A stretch of DNA of 64,000 nt from Argyresthia goedartella (GCA_949825045.1 OX463815.1:21321231-21385230), one strand, 5' to 3'. Shown: positions 30,091 through 42,455, numbered from the stretch's first letter. Notes: generated by a model not told the origin, from the letters alone. Translations and numbers: made by a program.

Positions 30091-32091
30091 CAAATACATT
30101 CTAACGCAGGCATCGTGAAGAATTCCTTGAGCTTCTTCGCTATATCTGTATGGTGTACTATGCTTCTGTCAATAGATAGCGTTGGTAGCAGACCTTAGTT
30201 TTTGACAGAACAGCTAGTATGAAATCGATTCTCTAAGTTCGTGATATGAAAGATCGAGATCCTTACTCTTTCGTTTTACATTCCATCCTCCTTGTGACAT
30301 CTCGCAGTTTTGGCTTTTTCTCCAGCTTCAGCTCCTAGTACTCTTATGGCCGGACTCTTATATTTAGAGGGTCCTCAAGGAACCTAGATGACCCTTACAC
30401 TTAGGGCAAATCGAAATAACCGCTAGGTGGCCCCTGAAATAAATAAAGTGTCCACTAAATGATAGGAATAGTTGGTGATTTTGGCCATTTGGGACAATTT
30501 CCGAGAAAATTTTACTTTTCCCCACGATGGGGTAATGAGACCTAATCTAGCAACATTTTGTACGAGTAACAGCGCGTAAAACTTTAACGATAGCTACGAC
30601 TCTTTTGTTTATGGTTGTCATGAGACCGCAACAATTATACAAGGTATGTAACGACACGGGGCGGCGCGGCGGCGGGGAAAATGGTGTGTTATGTTATGTG
30701 TGAAAATGGGATTTGTTATTGTGATTGTGATTGTAACATACTTGAGAATGGAGATTTCAAAGCGGAGCGAAAAAGTCAAACCCTAAAGGAATGAATATAA
30801 GTATCACCTGGCATTGGAAGGAAATGCTTAATATTTGGCGTTCGCTCAGTGCAATAATTAGTGGCTCTGTGAGCTGTAGACCTTTCATGTGACACTTTCC
30901 TGTAATGAACTTACAAACTTATGAATGCACCTTGTTACGTACACGGAGTATGAAAGAAGCAGCACCAATAGCTTTGTAAACAAAATTCGGCAGTCTCAAA
31001 CCCAACCTATTGATTTTTCACCAAAATTATATAGCCTGTTACTCTCACGGTCCCTAGAAAACCAACAACACCTCATTTGTTAAAATCCGCCAAGCTGTTT
31101 TGACTGTAGCGGTTTTTTGACATTTTAAAACGCCTTCATAATTTCATTTGAAAATTTTCGAAAAACTGAATCGACAAAAATAAACTATTTAACTATTGAA
31201 CCTACTCATAAAAAAATCACAAGAATCAGTTGAGAAATACGGCCTATAAATGATAACATCCGGAAACACATCCGGACATACGAAAGCATTTGTGCCTAAT
31301 CCTGAAACGCAGACGCTTCGTTGCTCGGTCAATAATGATAAGTTTCCTTCAAATATTAGATTTTTCTTTTCTTAATTCTTTCGGCCCAACCAATGAGTTT
31401 TTGTTAGGAATAAGCAGTCATAAACTCAATACGATATTGGTGATAAGAAGTTCACAAATTTTGCTAAAATGAATATTTCTCTCCGTTTCCGCCACTTGCT
31501 ACGAGATTGCTACGAAACTTCAACGTAGTGGTAAATTGCATAGGAAAGTTGTTTCGATATTTTCAGCATCCAGATAAATAATTAAGTACTAGTTAATAGT
31601 TTCAAAAACCCAGCGTACAAAATATTATAAAACAGCGCACAAAGTCAAAAGTCTATATCAAACAAGACATTCCTCCCTGCATAAAAAATATTCATCAGAC
31701 CCTCAAACATTTTTTTCACCAAAAAACTCACGAATCCACACAAGCTTTTGACAAATGCGAATATGATAAATCCGAGGTAAACCTCAACTTAGTTGCCCTG
31801 GTTTGTTATACGGACACTCTCCGGGGAAGCAATAAATAAGGTTGGTTTTCCCGTGTTTCCGGATGTCAAAACTTGCACTCTCTGTCCCTTTGTTAGAAAA
31901 GTTTTTTGCTTTTGTTTAATTGATCGCTCTGACCGTACATGGCTGCGGGTTTCATATTTTGTTTATTTGTTTCGTCACGGTTTTGTTATCTAAAAGGTAC
32001 ATAAATTATAGAGTTCCAAATAAAAACTAAGTGACACTCGTTGAATGCTACTAAATCGGAAACGTTTAGAAAATAAAAAATAAATAAAAAA
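30091..32091. other. Two kilobases without recognisable genes
   Basis: Mostly AT-rich with dispersed stops. A short GC-rich patch (gggcggcgcggcggcgggg) lies at about 30,659. Short open frames near 31,290 and 31,793 have no motifs and are not called. Confidence 0.5.
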
Positions 32092-32718
32092 AACGGTCAA
32101 GTGCGAGTCGGAATTGTGCACGAGCGTTCCGTACCACCGTATAATGGTAGGGATGGTGTGGTGTGAATAGTTTGATTTTACAGAGCAAATGTTGTTTACT
32201 AAGTTAGTGGTACGCTTACTTTCATACTCCATGTATGTGACCAGGTGTGTTTATAAGTTTGTATGTAGTTTACAGATAAATAAAAACCTAGACAATTCCG
32301 GGTAGGTTTTCCTGCAATCTTTGGCTTAAGTTCTATATCCAATATTTTTTTATAATTTTAGACTCTAGTTTCAGGGATAAGGGGGGTAATTTTTTGCACT
32401 TTTTATCATAACTTCTGAAGTTCAAAACTCATATATTTTTTAAAGTTTATAAAGAGTTCTTTTCGACGATACCCTACATGACTTATTACGGTGTTTTTTT
32501 TACTTTTTGTCATTTAGCCCCCTTCATTTTTTTGTATTCAATATTTTTTCATATTAGAGTTGAATTATGTTGCGGTTGTCAGGATAAGTATTTTTGCAGG
32601 AAATTTCAAGACTCTATCTCTTATAATTCCTGAGAAAAGTGCCTGTGACAGACGGACGGACGGACACGCGGGAGATCCTATAAGGGTTCCTACTTTTGAG
32701 GTTCGGAACCCTAAAAAG
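32092..32718 (+). mobile_element. Dispersed repeat, near-complete
   Basis: Head: aaacggtcaagtgcgagtcg, then cgagcgttccgtacca. Tail: gacagacggacggacggaca, cctataagggttcct, ggttcggaaccctaaaaa. Same family as the copies at 10.4 and 14.8 kb. Non-coding. Confidence 0.7.
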
Positions 32719-32732
32719 TAAAAAAGTGTCTC

Positions 32733-32960
32733 GCTTCTTTAGGGTTCCGTCTCCGAAGGGTGCCACACGGGACCCAATTACTAAGCCTGCGCTATCCGTC
32801 CGTCTAGCCGTCCGTTTGTTTGTCCATCACCGCTGTATCTCATAAACAGTAATGGGCAGAGAGTTGAAATTTTCCACATAATGTGTATTTCTGTTGCCGC
32901 TACAACAACAAACAATGAGCGACACGATTTTTTTCAATTGAAGGGGGACCCTGTGGGTTC
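32733..32960 (-). mobile_element. Dispersed repeat, partial, opposite orientation
   Basis: It starts with tttagggttccgtctccgaa (tail, reversed), then tccgtccgtctagccgtccg, ctgtatctcataaacagtaa and a gaagggggaccctgt stretch. It converges tail-to-tail with the preceding element. The junction forms a 12-bp-arm hairpin (32,704-32,715 / 32,738-32,749). Confidence 0.65.
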
Positions 32961-33481
32961 ACTTTAATAGAAGCACCTCCATGTACACGAAGCAACCGTG
33001 CCAATCTTTCATATCAGAAAATGCGCTCAGAAAATCACTAGGCGCCCCTTAATCATTTTGTGTAAATACCGCGCCTTCCTTGCATGTGAAGTTAAAAAAT
33101 ATATTATTTTGTTACAAATAAAAAAGCCTCTTTCAGTGTCGTGCGGGTTTCATCAGGCGCGCGGGATTTACTATGGGGTTGACGACGCACGCTGGTGCTT
33201 GCAGTATGGTGCCCCGCATCCCGCAAGACAAATGTTGCTGTTTCTAGTTTTTTCGTTTCATAATCGGAAACAACCAACCTCAAGTACAACCGTTTCAAAA
33301 CTGTGAGCAAGTGACGTCACGAGGAGTGTTATTTAAAAATGGCTTGTGTTTAAACGAATACCAAAAACGCACCTATTTTACTGCCAATAAATTCGAAATT
33401 ACTGCCAGAATGGATAAATGTCCACCAAATTGTATTTGGATAAATGATCACCAAACTTCTTTTTATGTTTTGTGTACTTAA
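32961..33481. other. Spacer, nothing firmly recognised
   Basis: A GC-richer patch (about 33,135-33,235) contains ggcgcgcgggatttac. Open frames on both strands lack motifs and are not called. Confidence 0.4.
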
Positions 33482-33606
33482 GTTTATGTTTTAAGTATTT
33501 TTTGTTGTTCTTACATGTTCAACTTAACACGAAGGATAAAGGAGGCTTCGCTTCGCTCACCTCCTTTACCCTTCACCTAAGCTACCGCAGTATTTTACCC
33601 TGATAT
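33482..33606. repeat. Dispersed hairpin repeat (relative of 1752-1876)
   Basis: It matches 1752-1876 with scattered substitutions, including the cttcgcttcgctcac loop. The stem at 33,538-33,545 / 33,560-33,567 is kept by a paired change. It lacks the terminal inverted repeat present at 1876-1902. Confidence 0.75.
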
Positions 33607-34229
33607 TTTTTGCATCTTTTGGTTTTCATTTATCCATTTTGGGTAGGGAAAAAATATTTTGGTGATATTTGTTTCCTTTAAAAATGTATGTAAACATCAT
33701 TAGACGTCAATTAATGGAAATATTTATATATAAAGGTTTCTTAAAATATGCAAAAATTTCATAAAATAAAATAAAATAAAAGTAGAAAGTTTTTTTTTCT
33801 AACATTAGTAAAGAGGGCGGCGCTAAAGTAGTGGTCTGTGGGGTCCCCACATGAAATACAAATTTGTAATACTCCTGGCTCCTGCGAATTACCAAATCAT
33901 CATCATTCAAATATGGTAGCACAATTGGTTTGAAATCGGACCGATCTGTAGGACGGAATAAAAACTAAGTTCGGACATTATTTTGTTTTTGGTCATAGTT
34001 ATTTTTTTAGTCTCTAATTTTTATCGTGCGATGAAGTCTAGTCAGTCTACTTCCTTGTTATAAAGGGGTTACATTTCTTATATAATTTCTTCTAGTCAAC
34101 TAACATTGAATCGGTAACGGTCTGCAGTTCAACATTGCTTATGACGTGAGTGCTTATATGACAAATATTATACTTTCAAACAAAGAAATTAGCACGAAGA
34201 GTTCTCTTACAGCATACACTACACCTCAA
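33607..34229. other. AT-rich spacer
   Basis: It includes an aaaataaaataaaata tract near 33,765. No gene is recognised. Confidence 0.45.
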
Positions 34230-34949
34230 CCAGACTTCTAGGGTGCCCCTCCCTCATGTCAGCATACTTGGACCTACTTTATTTATATTATACATTAATG
34301 TCCTCTGTTGCCTTGAGTTACCCATCTAGCATATGCCGATGATACCGCATTAATTTCCTCGGGGTCCTTTTGGGAAGAGGTAAATTCGTATGCACAAGCT
34401 GGTTTCTACAAAGTCGTAGACTGGCTGCAACTGAATATGTTAACTCTGAATACTGCACAAACCAAATACATCACTTACTTGATTAACAACTCGACTCCAC
34501 TATCAAGTGATTTCAGCTTAGTTTCCCATATGTGTGGTGATCTTGGTACTGGTTCATGCAATTGTGGGCCCCTAGAACGAACTTCCTCCATGAGATATCT
34601 CGGTATAATGCTATACAGTAACCTTTATTTTCAAAACCGCATAAAGACGCTAAGCTCCAAGGTTAGAAAACTGATTTATATACATTTATATACCTTTAAG
34701 GGACTCGGATATATGGCTGAGCCGCTCCTTATGAAAAGGATATATGTGGCTTTATGCGAATCACTCTTGCGATGCCGTATCTCCAGTTGGGGAGGTACAC
34801 ATAAGACGACACTACTACAACTTGAACCGGCTGAAAGAGCAGTCTTGAAAGTTTGTACATTTAAACCATTTTATTTCCTTGCAACTGAATTGTACAACTT
34901 TTGTGATGTTCTTTCAGTGAGACAACGTTTATATAAAGCATCATTCTGA
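34230..34949 (+). pseudogene. LINE reverse transcriptase remnant, same family as 16.8-20.4 kb
   Basis: It begins with a degraded motif B (HVSILGPTLFILYINVL, near 34,255), then AYADDTALI (near 34,330, shifted frame). From 34,437 it is open for 170 codons, with MLTLNTAQTKYITYL, CGDLGTGSCNCGPLE, MRYLGIMLYSNLYF, RCRISSWGGTHKT and LSVRQRLYKASF. The Gly-Thr/Cys-rich insertion and the C-terminal VRQRLY match the LINE at 17-20 kb (DGTTDCDCPTLE, TVRQLYI). It is 5'-truncated and has stops in the upstream part. Confidence 0.8.
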
Positions 34950-35719
34950 AGCAACACAAAACCAATTCCTCAAATAAAAATAAAAATAACTCCATATCTA
35001 AAAGAAGAGGAGATTTCGGACTGTATTAGTTCGCACAAAATTTATGCAGCGATTTTTCAAATTTCTAGGACAATAATCTAAGTAAACATTATGAAATTTA
35101 CTTTAATAACGCATATGATAATAATAAAAACATCCGCTTTGGTTGCGTACACAAACATATGATGTCTGTGAAAATCTTATGAATGTCTAACAAAAGGTTC
35201 ATTTTAAAATACTATTTAAGTGAACACTTACATTCACTAGACACCACTTTTTTCAAATCTCACACGCACCACACTCTGCATCTTCTCTGACAAACATAAA
35301 CTCACCTACACCTAATCAAAAAACAACCACCCTCAACTTAATTTTGCTCTTATTTTGTTTTTATATCTCATATTGTATAAGTCATCATAAGTGATATCGT
35401 CATGTCAAGTTGGTAAAATTGTGTTCTATACTGACATTTTCTATACTGACTTTCAAAACAGACAGAGATAGGAAATAAGGTCAAATAAGTTTAAATAGAC
35501 GAGTGTGAGACAGTACAAGTAGGTACTACGTAGTTACTAGATTTTAGTTTTAGTGGATAATTCCTAGTTTTATCCGTACTGATCCAAAGGCAACACCAGC
35601 GTGGATTCTCCTGATGCATAGGTACATAAGACTCGTGGGTAACGTAAGACTCACACTCATTTACCTATCCCCGTCGAAAAAATGCTCGCAAGTGAAAAAT
35701 ATTCATGTGTTGGGTCTAC
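34950..35719. other. Non-coding stretch
   Basis: C/A-rich (about 35,225-35,345) then AT-rich. No gene or element is supported. Confidence 0.45.
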
Positions 35720-35922
35720 CTATATCTTGTGATCGGATTTATGTATCATCATCCGCATCAGACAAATCTGAGCATATCCAAGTACAACAAGTGTACCAAG
35801 TTTCAACTAAATCGGTCCAGTACATACTGAGCAAATGGACTGTGACAGATAGACAGACAGACGCACGAGTGATAGATCCTATAAGGTTTTCTCCTTTTGA
35901 GATATGAAACCCCAAAAATAAT
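35720..35922 (+). repeat. Dispersed repeat, tail half
   Basis: gtaccaagtttcaactaaat is followed by gatagacagacagacgcacg, cctataaggttttctcc and gaaaccccaaaaa, the tail order of the gtgcgagtc repeat. The head is missing. Confidence 0.55.
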
Positions 35923-36896
35923 CCCGTGCCGTGTCGCGCCTGCCTGCAAGCGATATTAGCGCCAAGGGTTGTGTACTGAAACATTTTTGTCGTTTGCTAT
36001 CATAAATGATTCTCGGTGACTGTTGTTTAGAATGAAGTAAAAAAATCTCAGAACTTCGAACCTTTCTGGTATACCTAGAACCTGGGGTTGAAATTCCCTA
36101 AAATTACACTTTTTCTGTGTACACCTATATGAAATTGTCCATCGGTAGAGAATTTAATTACAAACAACAAATGTTTTTCAAATAATGTCGTAAATAGTAT
36201 AGCATTTCTGAGAAAGTTCAGTTTAAATATCTAATTTAGTCATTTGTTTATTACACTATTAAAAATTTTATTGGTGTGTACACGAAAAAGCAAATTTTTG
36301 GGTACGCAAGTATCCCAGTATGCCACCCAGGCACCATACAAAAATGTTCGATGTTCATGGCTAGTTAGTTAGTCTTCACCTTTCCCTTTGCTTAGGTACC
36401 TAGTAATCCAGTCATTAGAAGTTTTTGCCCTAGAAAAGGTGGAGTAGAAGAAATTTAAATTTGTATCGCTTAAGTAGAGGCTATCCATGAAAAATTTAAG
36501 TTTTCGGCCAAAGTTTGTTCTTTTTTAAATAATGCTTCAACGGTTGATTTTATTACAAGAATGTCTATGAGAAGAATAAAGATGAAAAAAAACCAATATT
36601 TTTTTGCATTTGTATACCCCTCACGGTTGGGAGGGGAGGGGGGGGAAAGTGGGGTTCTCCCGCGCCTCATACAAAACATTCTAGCTGACCTAGTTTTAGT
36701 ACTAGGTCGTGCTGGCTATCGTTCTTTTATAAATAATGAATGTAGATTTAATTTTAGATGTCAAAATGTCACCATTTTGTACAAAAATTTGGTGTAGCCT
36801 TAAAAAATAGAAAAATCGCAACTTTGATTTTGTCTTCTATGGCCTATTAACAAAAATAAAGAATCAATTTGGGATTGAGAAAAATCTAAGAAGAAA
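35923..36896. other. Non-coding stretch up to the duplication edge
   Basis: Contains a G-rich patch (ggttgggaggggaggggggg, 36,626 on) and an 8-bp-arm inverted pair (gacctagt/actaggtc, near 36,688). No gene is supported. The duplicated block ends at 36,896. Confidence 0.5.
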
Positions 36897-37365
36897 TTCG
36901 ATACCTAGAAAATCATTTGAGAATTATTACTGGAATATCTAGCGACGTTCCTACCTATCCCACCTCTCCGATCCCTACCTGTCCTTAATGCGATGAACGC
37001 TTCACGTATTTCCTTATCTACACCTAAAATTCCCTTATCGAATTTAAAGAATTTTCACGAAAAAGATGACGTCATAGTGGGTCCGCCATTTTGAATTTTA
37101 AAAAACTGATGAAAGATTCGAAACCAGCACCCTCAAAAACCCACATCTACCCCTCAATACTTGGAATTACATACAAAATTAACGTTGCGTGTTCAAAAAA
37201 GTCAGTTTTTTACAAATAAAAAACGAACCGCTGGACCGATTTTTTCTAGACTCCTTTCAGATCTAAGTCATGACGTGGCGTATCGATTGATATGGTCATC
37301 AAAGCGATTCGGTCCAGTAGTTATTGAGAAAACGAATTCCATAATTTTGATCACGTACATACGTA

Positions 37366-37403
<38 letters not shown>

Positions 37404-37515
37404 TCACTCTAAAAATGATTGCAAATGATTCTCCAGGTCTTAAAACGTAAAGAAAACACAAAATTACCTATTTCAATTTTCAGACCTATTATAATAACTT
37501 CTCAAGAGAAGTTAA
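36897..37515 (-). repeat. 619-bp inverted copy of 11,125-11,743
   Basis: This stretch is the reverse complement of 11,125-11,743, including the identical (TG)15 tract and identical translated content. I saw no difference in the parts compared base by base. It contains one end of the TIR element (the cttctcaagagaag palindrome near 37,500) but not the other. It links copy 1 of the duplication to copy 2. Confidence 0.95.
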
Positions 37516-37523
37516 AAATGCAG
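37516..37523. other. 8-base junction filler
   Basis: The bases aaatgcag match neither the inverted segment's continuation nor the bases before the block start in copy 1. They resemble the first bases of the adjoining block (aaaatgcaa at 37,527-37,535), as in a local slipped copy. Confidence 0.8.
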
Positions 37524-38097
37524 TTGAAAATGCAATGGTTAATTCTTTTTATCAATTCCATTTGTATTTATGTGTGAGCATATTGTTTACAACGCATCAG
37601 TAGGAATATGATGAGAGGATTTTATAGCAGTTAAAGTAATAATATTCACGAAAACCAATATAAATTCAGCAAATAACCTTATTTAACAAAGTGGATCATG
37701 GTTTCTTTCCGCACGAGTTTCGTTGTTGGTGCCATACAATAAAATAACTAAATAAAAAATAAAAGTTAACTTTCCAAATTTTGTATTACACTGGGGACAG
37801 AACTCCCAATTTTCTATGTTATTTAAGTTGTATTTTTTTATTTTATTACTAACAGCATAGAGCTTTTGTGGTATACGTACACTTGAGTTAATGACAAATC
37901 TGTCATTATCAATTTGTAGTATCTAATACAATTAAGTAAGTTTTAAATAGGGCTCCGGACTTTCAGTGTTTGGTCAGAAGAAATATATGGCCCTGTTTAT
38001 AAATATTTGTTAGATAGTTTAAGTGTTATGTATATTTTTACATCATAATTGCACTTCAGATGCTTTTTATTTGTCTAATGTTTCAATTTTTCGAAGA

Positions 38098-38205
38098 GCT
38101 CCGTAGTCTAATGGGTTTCACGCATGCTTCATACACAGGAGATGCAGGTTCGATTCCTGACCATGTACCAATGAGATAATTAATTTATCTTAAGTCCCGG
38201 CTGTT
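38098..38205 (+). mobile_element. tRNA-like SINE head (copy 2)
   Basis: Same as 12,383-12,490: box A-like and box B-like motifs without a pairing acceptor stem. Confidence 0.55.
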
Positions 38206-38362
38206 TTTTATACGTGGCAGTGGTCGTACAACCCCTCCATCAACCCGCGCTGAGCCAGTATGGTGGGTATGGCTTAATATTCTATCTTCTAAAAGGGGGT
38301 GTAACGACTACACATGGCCCATTTGAGCGGGGCTTTTATACATGTTCACTTTGCCTGCACGT

Positions 38363-40091
38363 CTATTTCAGCCATCCCAACTCCTGCACCAGCTGGAGTA
38401 GGAGGCATGGGTGTTCTTGGAGCTCGTGGGTGGTTGTTGCATCACCTAGAATAGCCATCCTGGATGGACATGCCAGCAGCTTCTGCTCTACTGTCTCATC
38501 TACTTCCATACACACCCTGCACATGGGGCTGACCGTTGCATCTGTAATTGTCAAGTGTTTGTTGAGTGTAATCAGGCTTATTTTATTTTTATTTTACGTG
38601 GCAGTCTCATTAGGTAATTCGTAAATTTATGGTTATCTATAAATAGTTTTGTGTTTTTGCAGCCTTCTCTGCTAGACCATAATAAATATTATTGCTGTAC
38701 TGTGGCTTCTTTGAGCCTTTTCCTTAGAGCTTCCGCTGATAAGGGCAAAAATGGTGGACGCCGATGGCCTTGACCTCATGCAGCCTGTGATGGCTACACA
38801 TGCCATTTTCTGGAACTGTTGTAGTTGTTTTGCAGTTGGACTTTGTGTTGTTCGTTGCCACCATACCAGGGAGATAGAGATATGTGATGATGGGTCTCAC
38901 CACCGCCATATACATCCATCGACATATTTTAGGCTGGAATCCCCATTCATTCCCTACCATCTTCCTACACTGGAAGAACAATATGGTGGCTTTTTTGAGT
39001 GTCGCTTCCATGTGCTTGCTCCAACTTAATTTGTGATCAAGCCATACGCCTAGATATGTCACGTGTTTTGAAATTGTAGTGTTTTATTAAAGAGTTTGGG
39101 CAGCTTCTAACTGCCGTGGATTATCTTCTTTGTGAATAGTACTACCTTAGTTTTAGCAGGGTTTGCTGAGAGTTCGTTTTTATTGCACCATGTTTCTATG
39201 TACCGTAGTCCTATTTGCATGCGGTCAAATATGGTGTTTATAAAGAGGCCGATCACGAGTATTGTGACGTCATCGGTGTATGCTATTGAGTAAAATCCTC
39301 TTGTGTTCAGTTGTGTCACCAGGTCGTTAGCTACTAGAATTCATAGTAGTGGTGATAGCACGCCCCCTGTTTACAGCCCTTGGCCACTTTACACTTGATT
39401 TTATCGCTGATGTCCAAAGATTATTCTTGATTCCAGCATTTTTGTTATTCAGGTTATTATGTTAGGTTTGGTGCCTAGTTGTTCCAGTCCAGTTCTGATG
39501 CTACTGAAATTTGTTTTATCGCTCCTTCGATGTCTATGAACACCGCCAGGCATGATTGTTGGCTACGTATTGAGCTTTCTATTCTCCTGACTACTGCGTG
39601 GTGCTGTGGATTTTCCTGCCTGGTACTCATGTTGGTTTGGGTGTATAGGGTCGGTTCTCATGGGACCATCCCTTATAAATCTATCATACATTATTTCTAA
39701 AGTTTTCAGAATGAATGATGTAAGACTTATAGGCCTGAAGGATTCAGGCTCAGATGTAGTCGTCCTTACCCGGTTTCGACAGGAAGACAACTTTCACCTC
39801 TCTCCAGATTATGGGCATGTAACCTAGGCTTGCCCTGAATATTTTTACAAGACTTGGTATAATGAGTTTTGCTCCCCATTGCAGTAGGGCTGGTAATACT
39901 CCGTCTGGTCCTGGTGATTTATATGGAAGGAAGGAGTTAATCGCCCATCTCACTTTCTCTTCATCTATCAGGTTTTTTACTTCCACCCATACTTCCGGCA
40001 GGGGTATTGATGTTAGCGAGGAGCTTGGTGTTTCCGTCGGTGTCTCTACTTCTTTTGCGGGTAGGATTGTAATGTCCCCGCCGAGGGGCAC
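38363..40091 (-). pseudogene. R1/LOA-like LINE remnant (copy 2)
   Basis: Same as 12,648-14,376 apart from G at 38,932 (A at 13,217), which changes Leu to Pro in the segment after MTYLGVWLDHKLSW. All stops and frameshifts are shared, so the element was already dead when the block was copied. Confidence 0.85.
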
Positions 40092-40484
40092 AGGTCTCTA
40101 CCCAGATAAGAGTCAGATAAAGCCATACCCCACCACGCCGGCTCAGTGCGGGTTGGTGGAGGTTGGCGAAAATAAATACTTAGATTATATTATGAGGTCT
40201 TTTGTGAGATCTTTTCGATATTTATTCATAAAATCATCGACAAGTAGATCTTTATAAAGTTGATAGAAAATCGATGAATGGACGGCTGTCACAGCGATGT
40301 ACAGGTAATGTAGGTATCTAGCGGTACATAATTATGATGGCTGAATATCAGTATTTCATGTTTCAAAAGTTTGAGGTTTTAACTTACTTATCTACTTACC
40401 TACTTAACAGATTTGGACAATTCTGGACATAAAATCCTAAAGTTGTTTATTTATTAACAGTGTCGTTAAACGAAGAATTTATAT

Positions 40485-41060
40485 AAAAAAAAGTGGCCAA
40501 GTGCGAGTCAGACTCGCCCATGAAGGGTAATTATGTGACTGGATGTTTGTGTTGTAACTTTGTTTTGTATGAATGTGTTTGTATGAATGACAAGTTATCT
40601 TTGCAGTTTTTAAGAAAAGTTATATATTTTATGAACTGCTTATTTTATTGTGTTCAAAATGATTTTCGTTGAAAGTGTGTATTGAGATACACAGCATATA
40701 TTTTTTGTAGATTTTTCACTCTCTTACTTTAAATGTTAGAGGGGGGGGGCATTTTCCACTTTGGAAGGGCCTGTCTCTTTAACGATTTACTTTGAGGAAA
40801 AAGGGTTACAGAAACCTCATTTTTAAAGCCCTGTCTATAGACACCCCAAACATATAGGTTTGATGAAATTTTTTTTTGGTTCCAGTTCCATGGGAGCCCC
40901 CTTTAATTATTTAAATTTTTGTATAAAAATCGTAAAGTGGTACACAGAATACATCTACATACCAAATTTCAATTGTGTATTCCTAATAGTTTCTGCATAA
41001 AGTTGCTGTGATATACGGACGGACAGACAGACTTGACGAAACTATAAGGGTTCCTAAAAT
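40485..41060 (+). mobile_element. Dispersed repeat (copy 2)
   Basis: Same as 14,770-15,345. Confidence 0.6.
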
Positions 41061-41321
41061 TATTTTATGTTATGTACCTATACCATGGACAATATCAACC
41101 TAAACAAACTTCAAGAAGATTCGATGAACGTAAATAACCAGCTAAGCGAGCCCTAAAGACATAGTGTTTGCATATTAAGACATAGAGATATCACTAGTTT
41201 CTATGTAATATTTTGTACGTCCAAGCTTGTCGGAGTTTGACTGACGTTAAGCTGACTTTTTATTTACAACCGTCCCGGGAATAATAAACTATTATTTATT
41301 TAATTATTTCATACAAGTTCT

Positions 41322-41500
41322 ACAAAATAAATAGAGGCGCAGCTCAGCCACTTCCCAACTCAGCCAGTTTTCTAAAATCATTGTAAGTTGTCCCAACTCA
41401 TTCAACCAAAAAAATAATAGCAAAAGTATTATTTTTAAATTCCCAAGTCAGACAAAATAATTTCGTCATACATTTTATCCCAACTCGGACACATCCTTCT
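41322..41500. repeat. Left subterminal-like motif array (copy 2)
   Basis: Same as 15,607-15,785. Confidence 0.6.
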
Positions 41501-42043
41501 GTATCATAAAAGTACAGTCGCGGTTCTTATATTTTGGCTTGATACATGGTAGTGAGTCGCAGCCTGTTTATTTTAATTTACCTGAAATGTAAAAATAAAA
41601 ATGTGGCTTTTATTACCGTATCGAATTGTTGTGACGTCACGCGCCGTCTTGGATGAATACTATAACAGGTTTAGCATTATAGCGCTTAACAGACTTCATT
41701 AGTTAGGGTATTACGAAAGAGTCCGCAGACAGACAGACAGAGCAACTGCAGTTGCCAACTGGAATCAAACTTCGTATAAAGATATGAAGATCTTTAAGAA
41801 TGAATAAGAAAAAAGAAAGAAAGAAGAAAGAAAGAAAGTGAAAGTGTCATACAAATTCCAGCAAGCAGTTTCTCCGTATGCGGTGGCCCTAAGTGGATTA
41901 AATATATGTAGATTTATAAATAAAACACCTAAATAGGATTAATCATTTTAATTAAATAGGTACAAAAAAAAAATAAGTAATAAATAATTATTATCCATAA
42001 ACAAATCGACAAACAAATTAATACTTTGAAAAACAAATTAACA

Positions 42044-42455
42044 TTAATATGACAATTTTTCTAAGACTTCCGCCATATTGAAATAATTTTCGCGGTACTG
42101 CTCCAAAAATTTACAAATTTATATTTCCTTGTGAATGTTTTCTTGGATCAGATATGTACAACGATATCAGCGAAATTTTCGCCGGAGTCTTGCGTCATCA
42201 TCGTTGGCCTCACATCTTATTATGACCAAACATTCAAGCAAATGTGGCTTTTTTTTGGGGATTTTTGTCATTAAAACTTTTTGCCATACCTCGGCAAGCT
42301 TGATAGTTCGGTGCTCGGAATCTCTCCATCCACTGTAATTATTGAATTTTTGAACAACCTCAGGCGAAGTCTCCATGATGGTCAGCCAACCTTGGTCTAT
42401 CTTTCGGTGGCATGTAAGAGAGAGCCATCCACATCCTCGCGTGTTTTTTTCTTCG
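42044..42455 (-). pseudogene. Unrecognised degenerate coding remnant (copy 2)
   Basis: Same as 16,329-16,740, including the stop that separates the two parts. Confidence 0.4.

Larger units (their letters stand above)
11809..36896 (+). repeat. Segmental duplication, copy 1 (25,088 bp)
   Basis: This block recurs in the same orientation at 37,524-62,611, offset by exactly 25,715 along its whole length, so no insertion or deletion separates the copies. One substitution was found by eye (A13217 versus G38932). It holds only mobile-element remains. The left edge lies 32 bp beyond the TIR element at 11,127-11,777. Features of copy 1 are annotated in full; copy 2 entries are brief. Stretches described as empty in copy 1 are equally empty at +25,715. 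Confidence 0.97.

Noticed and set aside
31290..31993. Small hydrophobic proteins
   Set aside because: Short AT-driven open frames without motifs, start context or neighbouring exons.
37370..37399. Independent insertion of a second TIR element at 36.9 kb
   Set aside because: The segment has the same TG count and exact breakpoints 11,125-11,743 and lacks one element end, so copying from the left flank is simpler.
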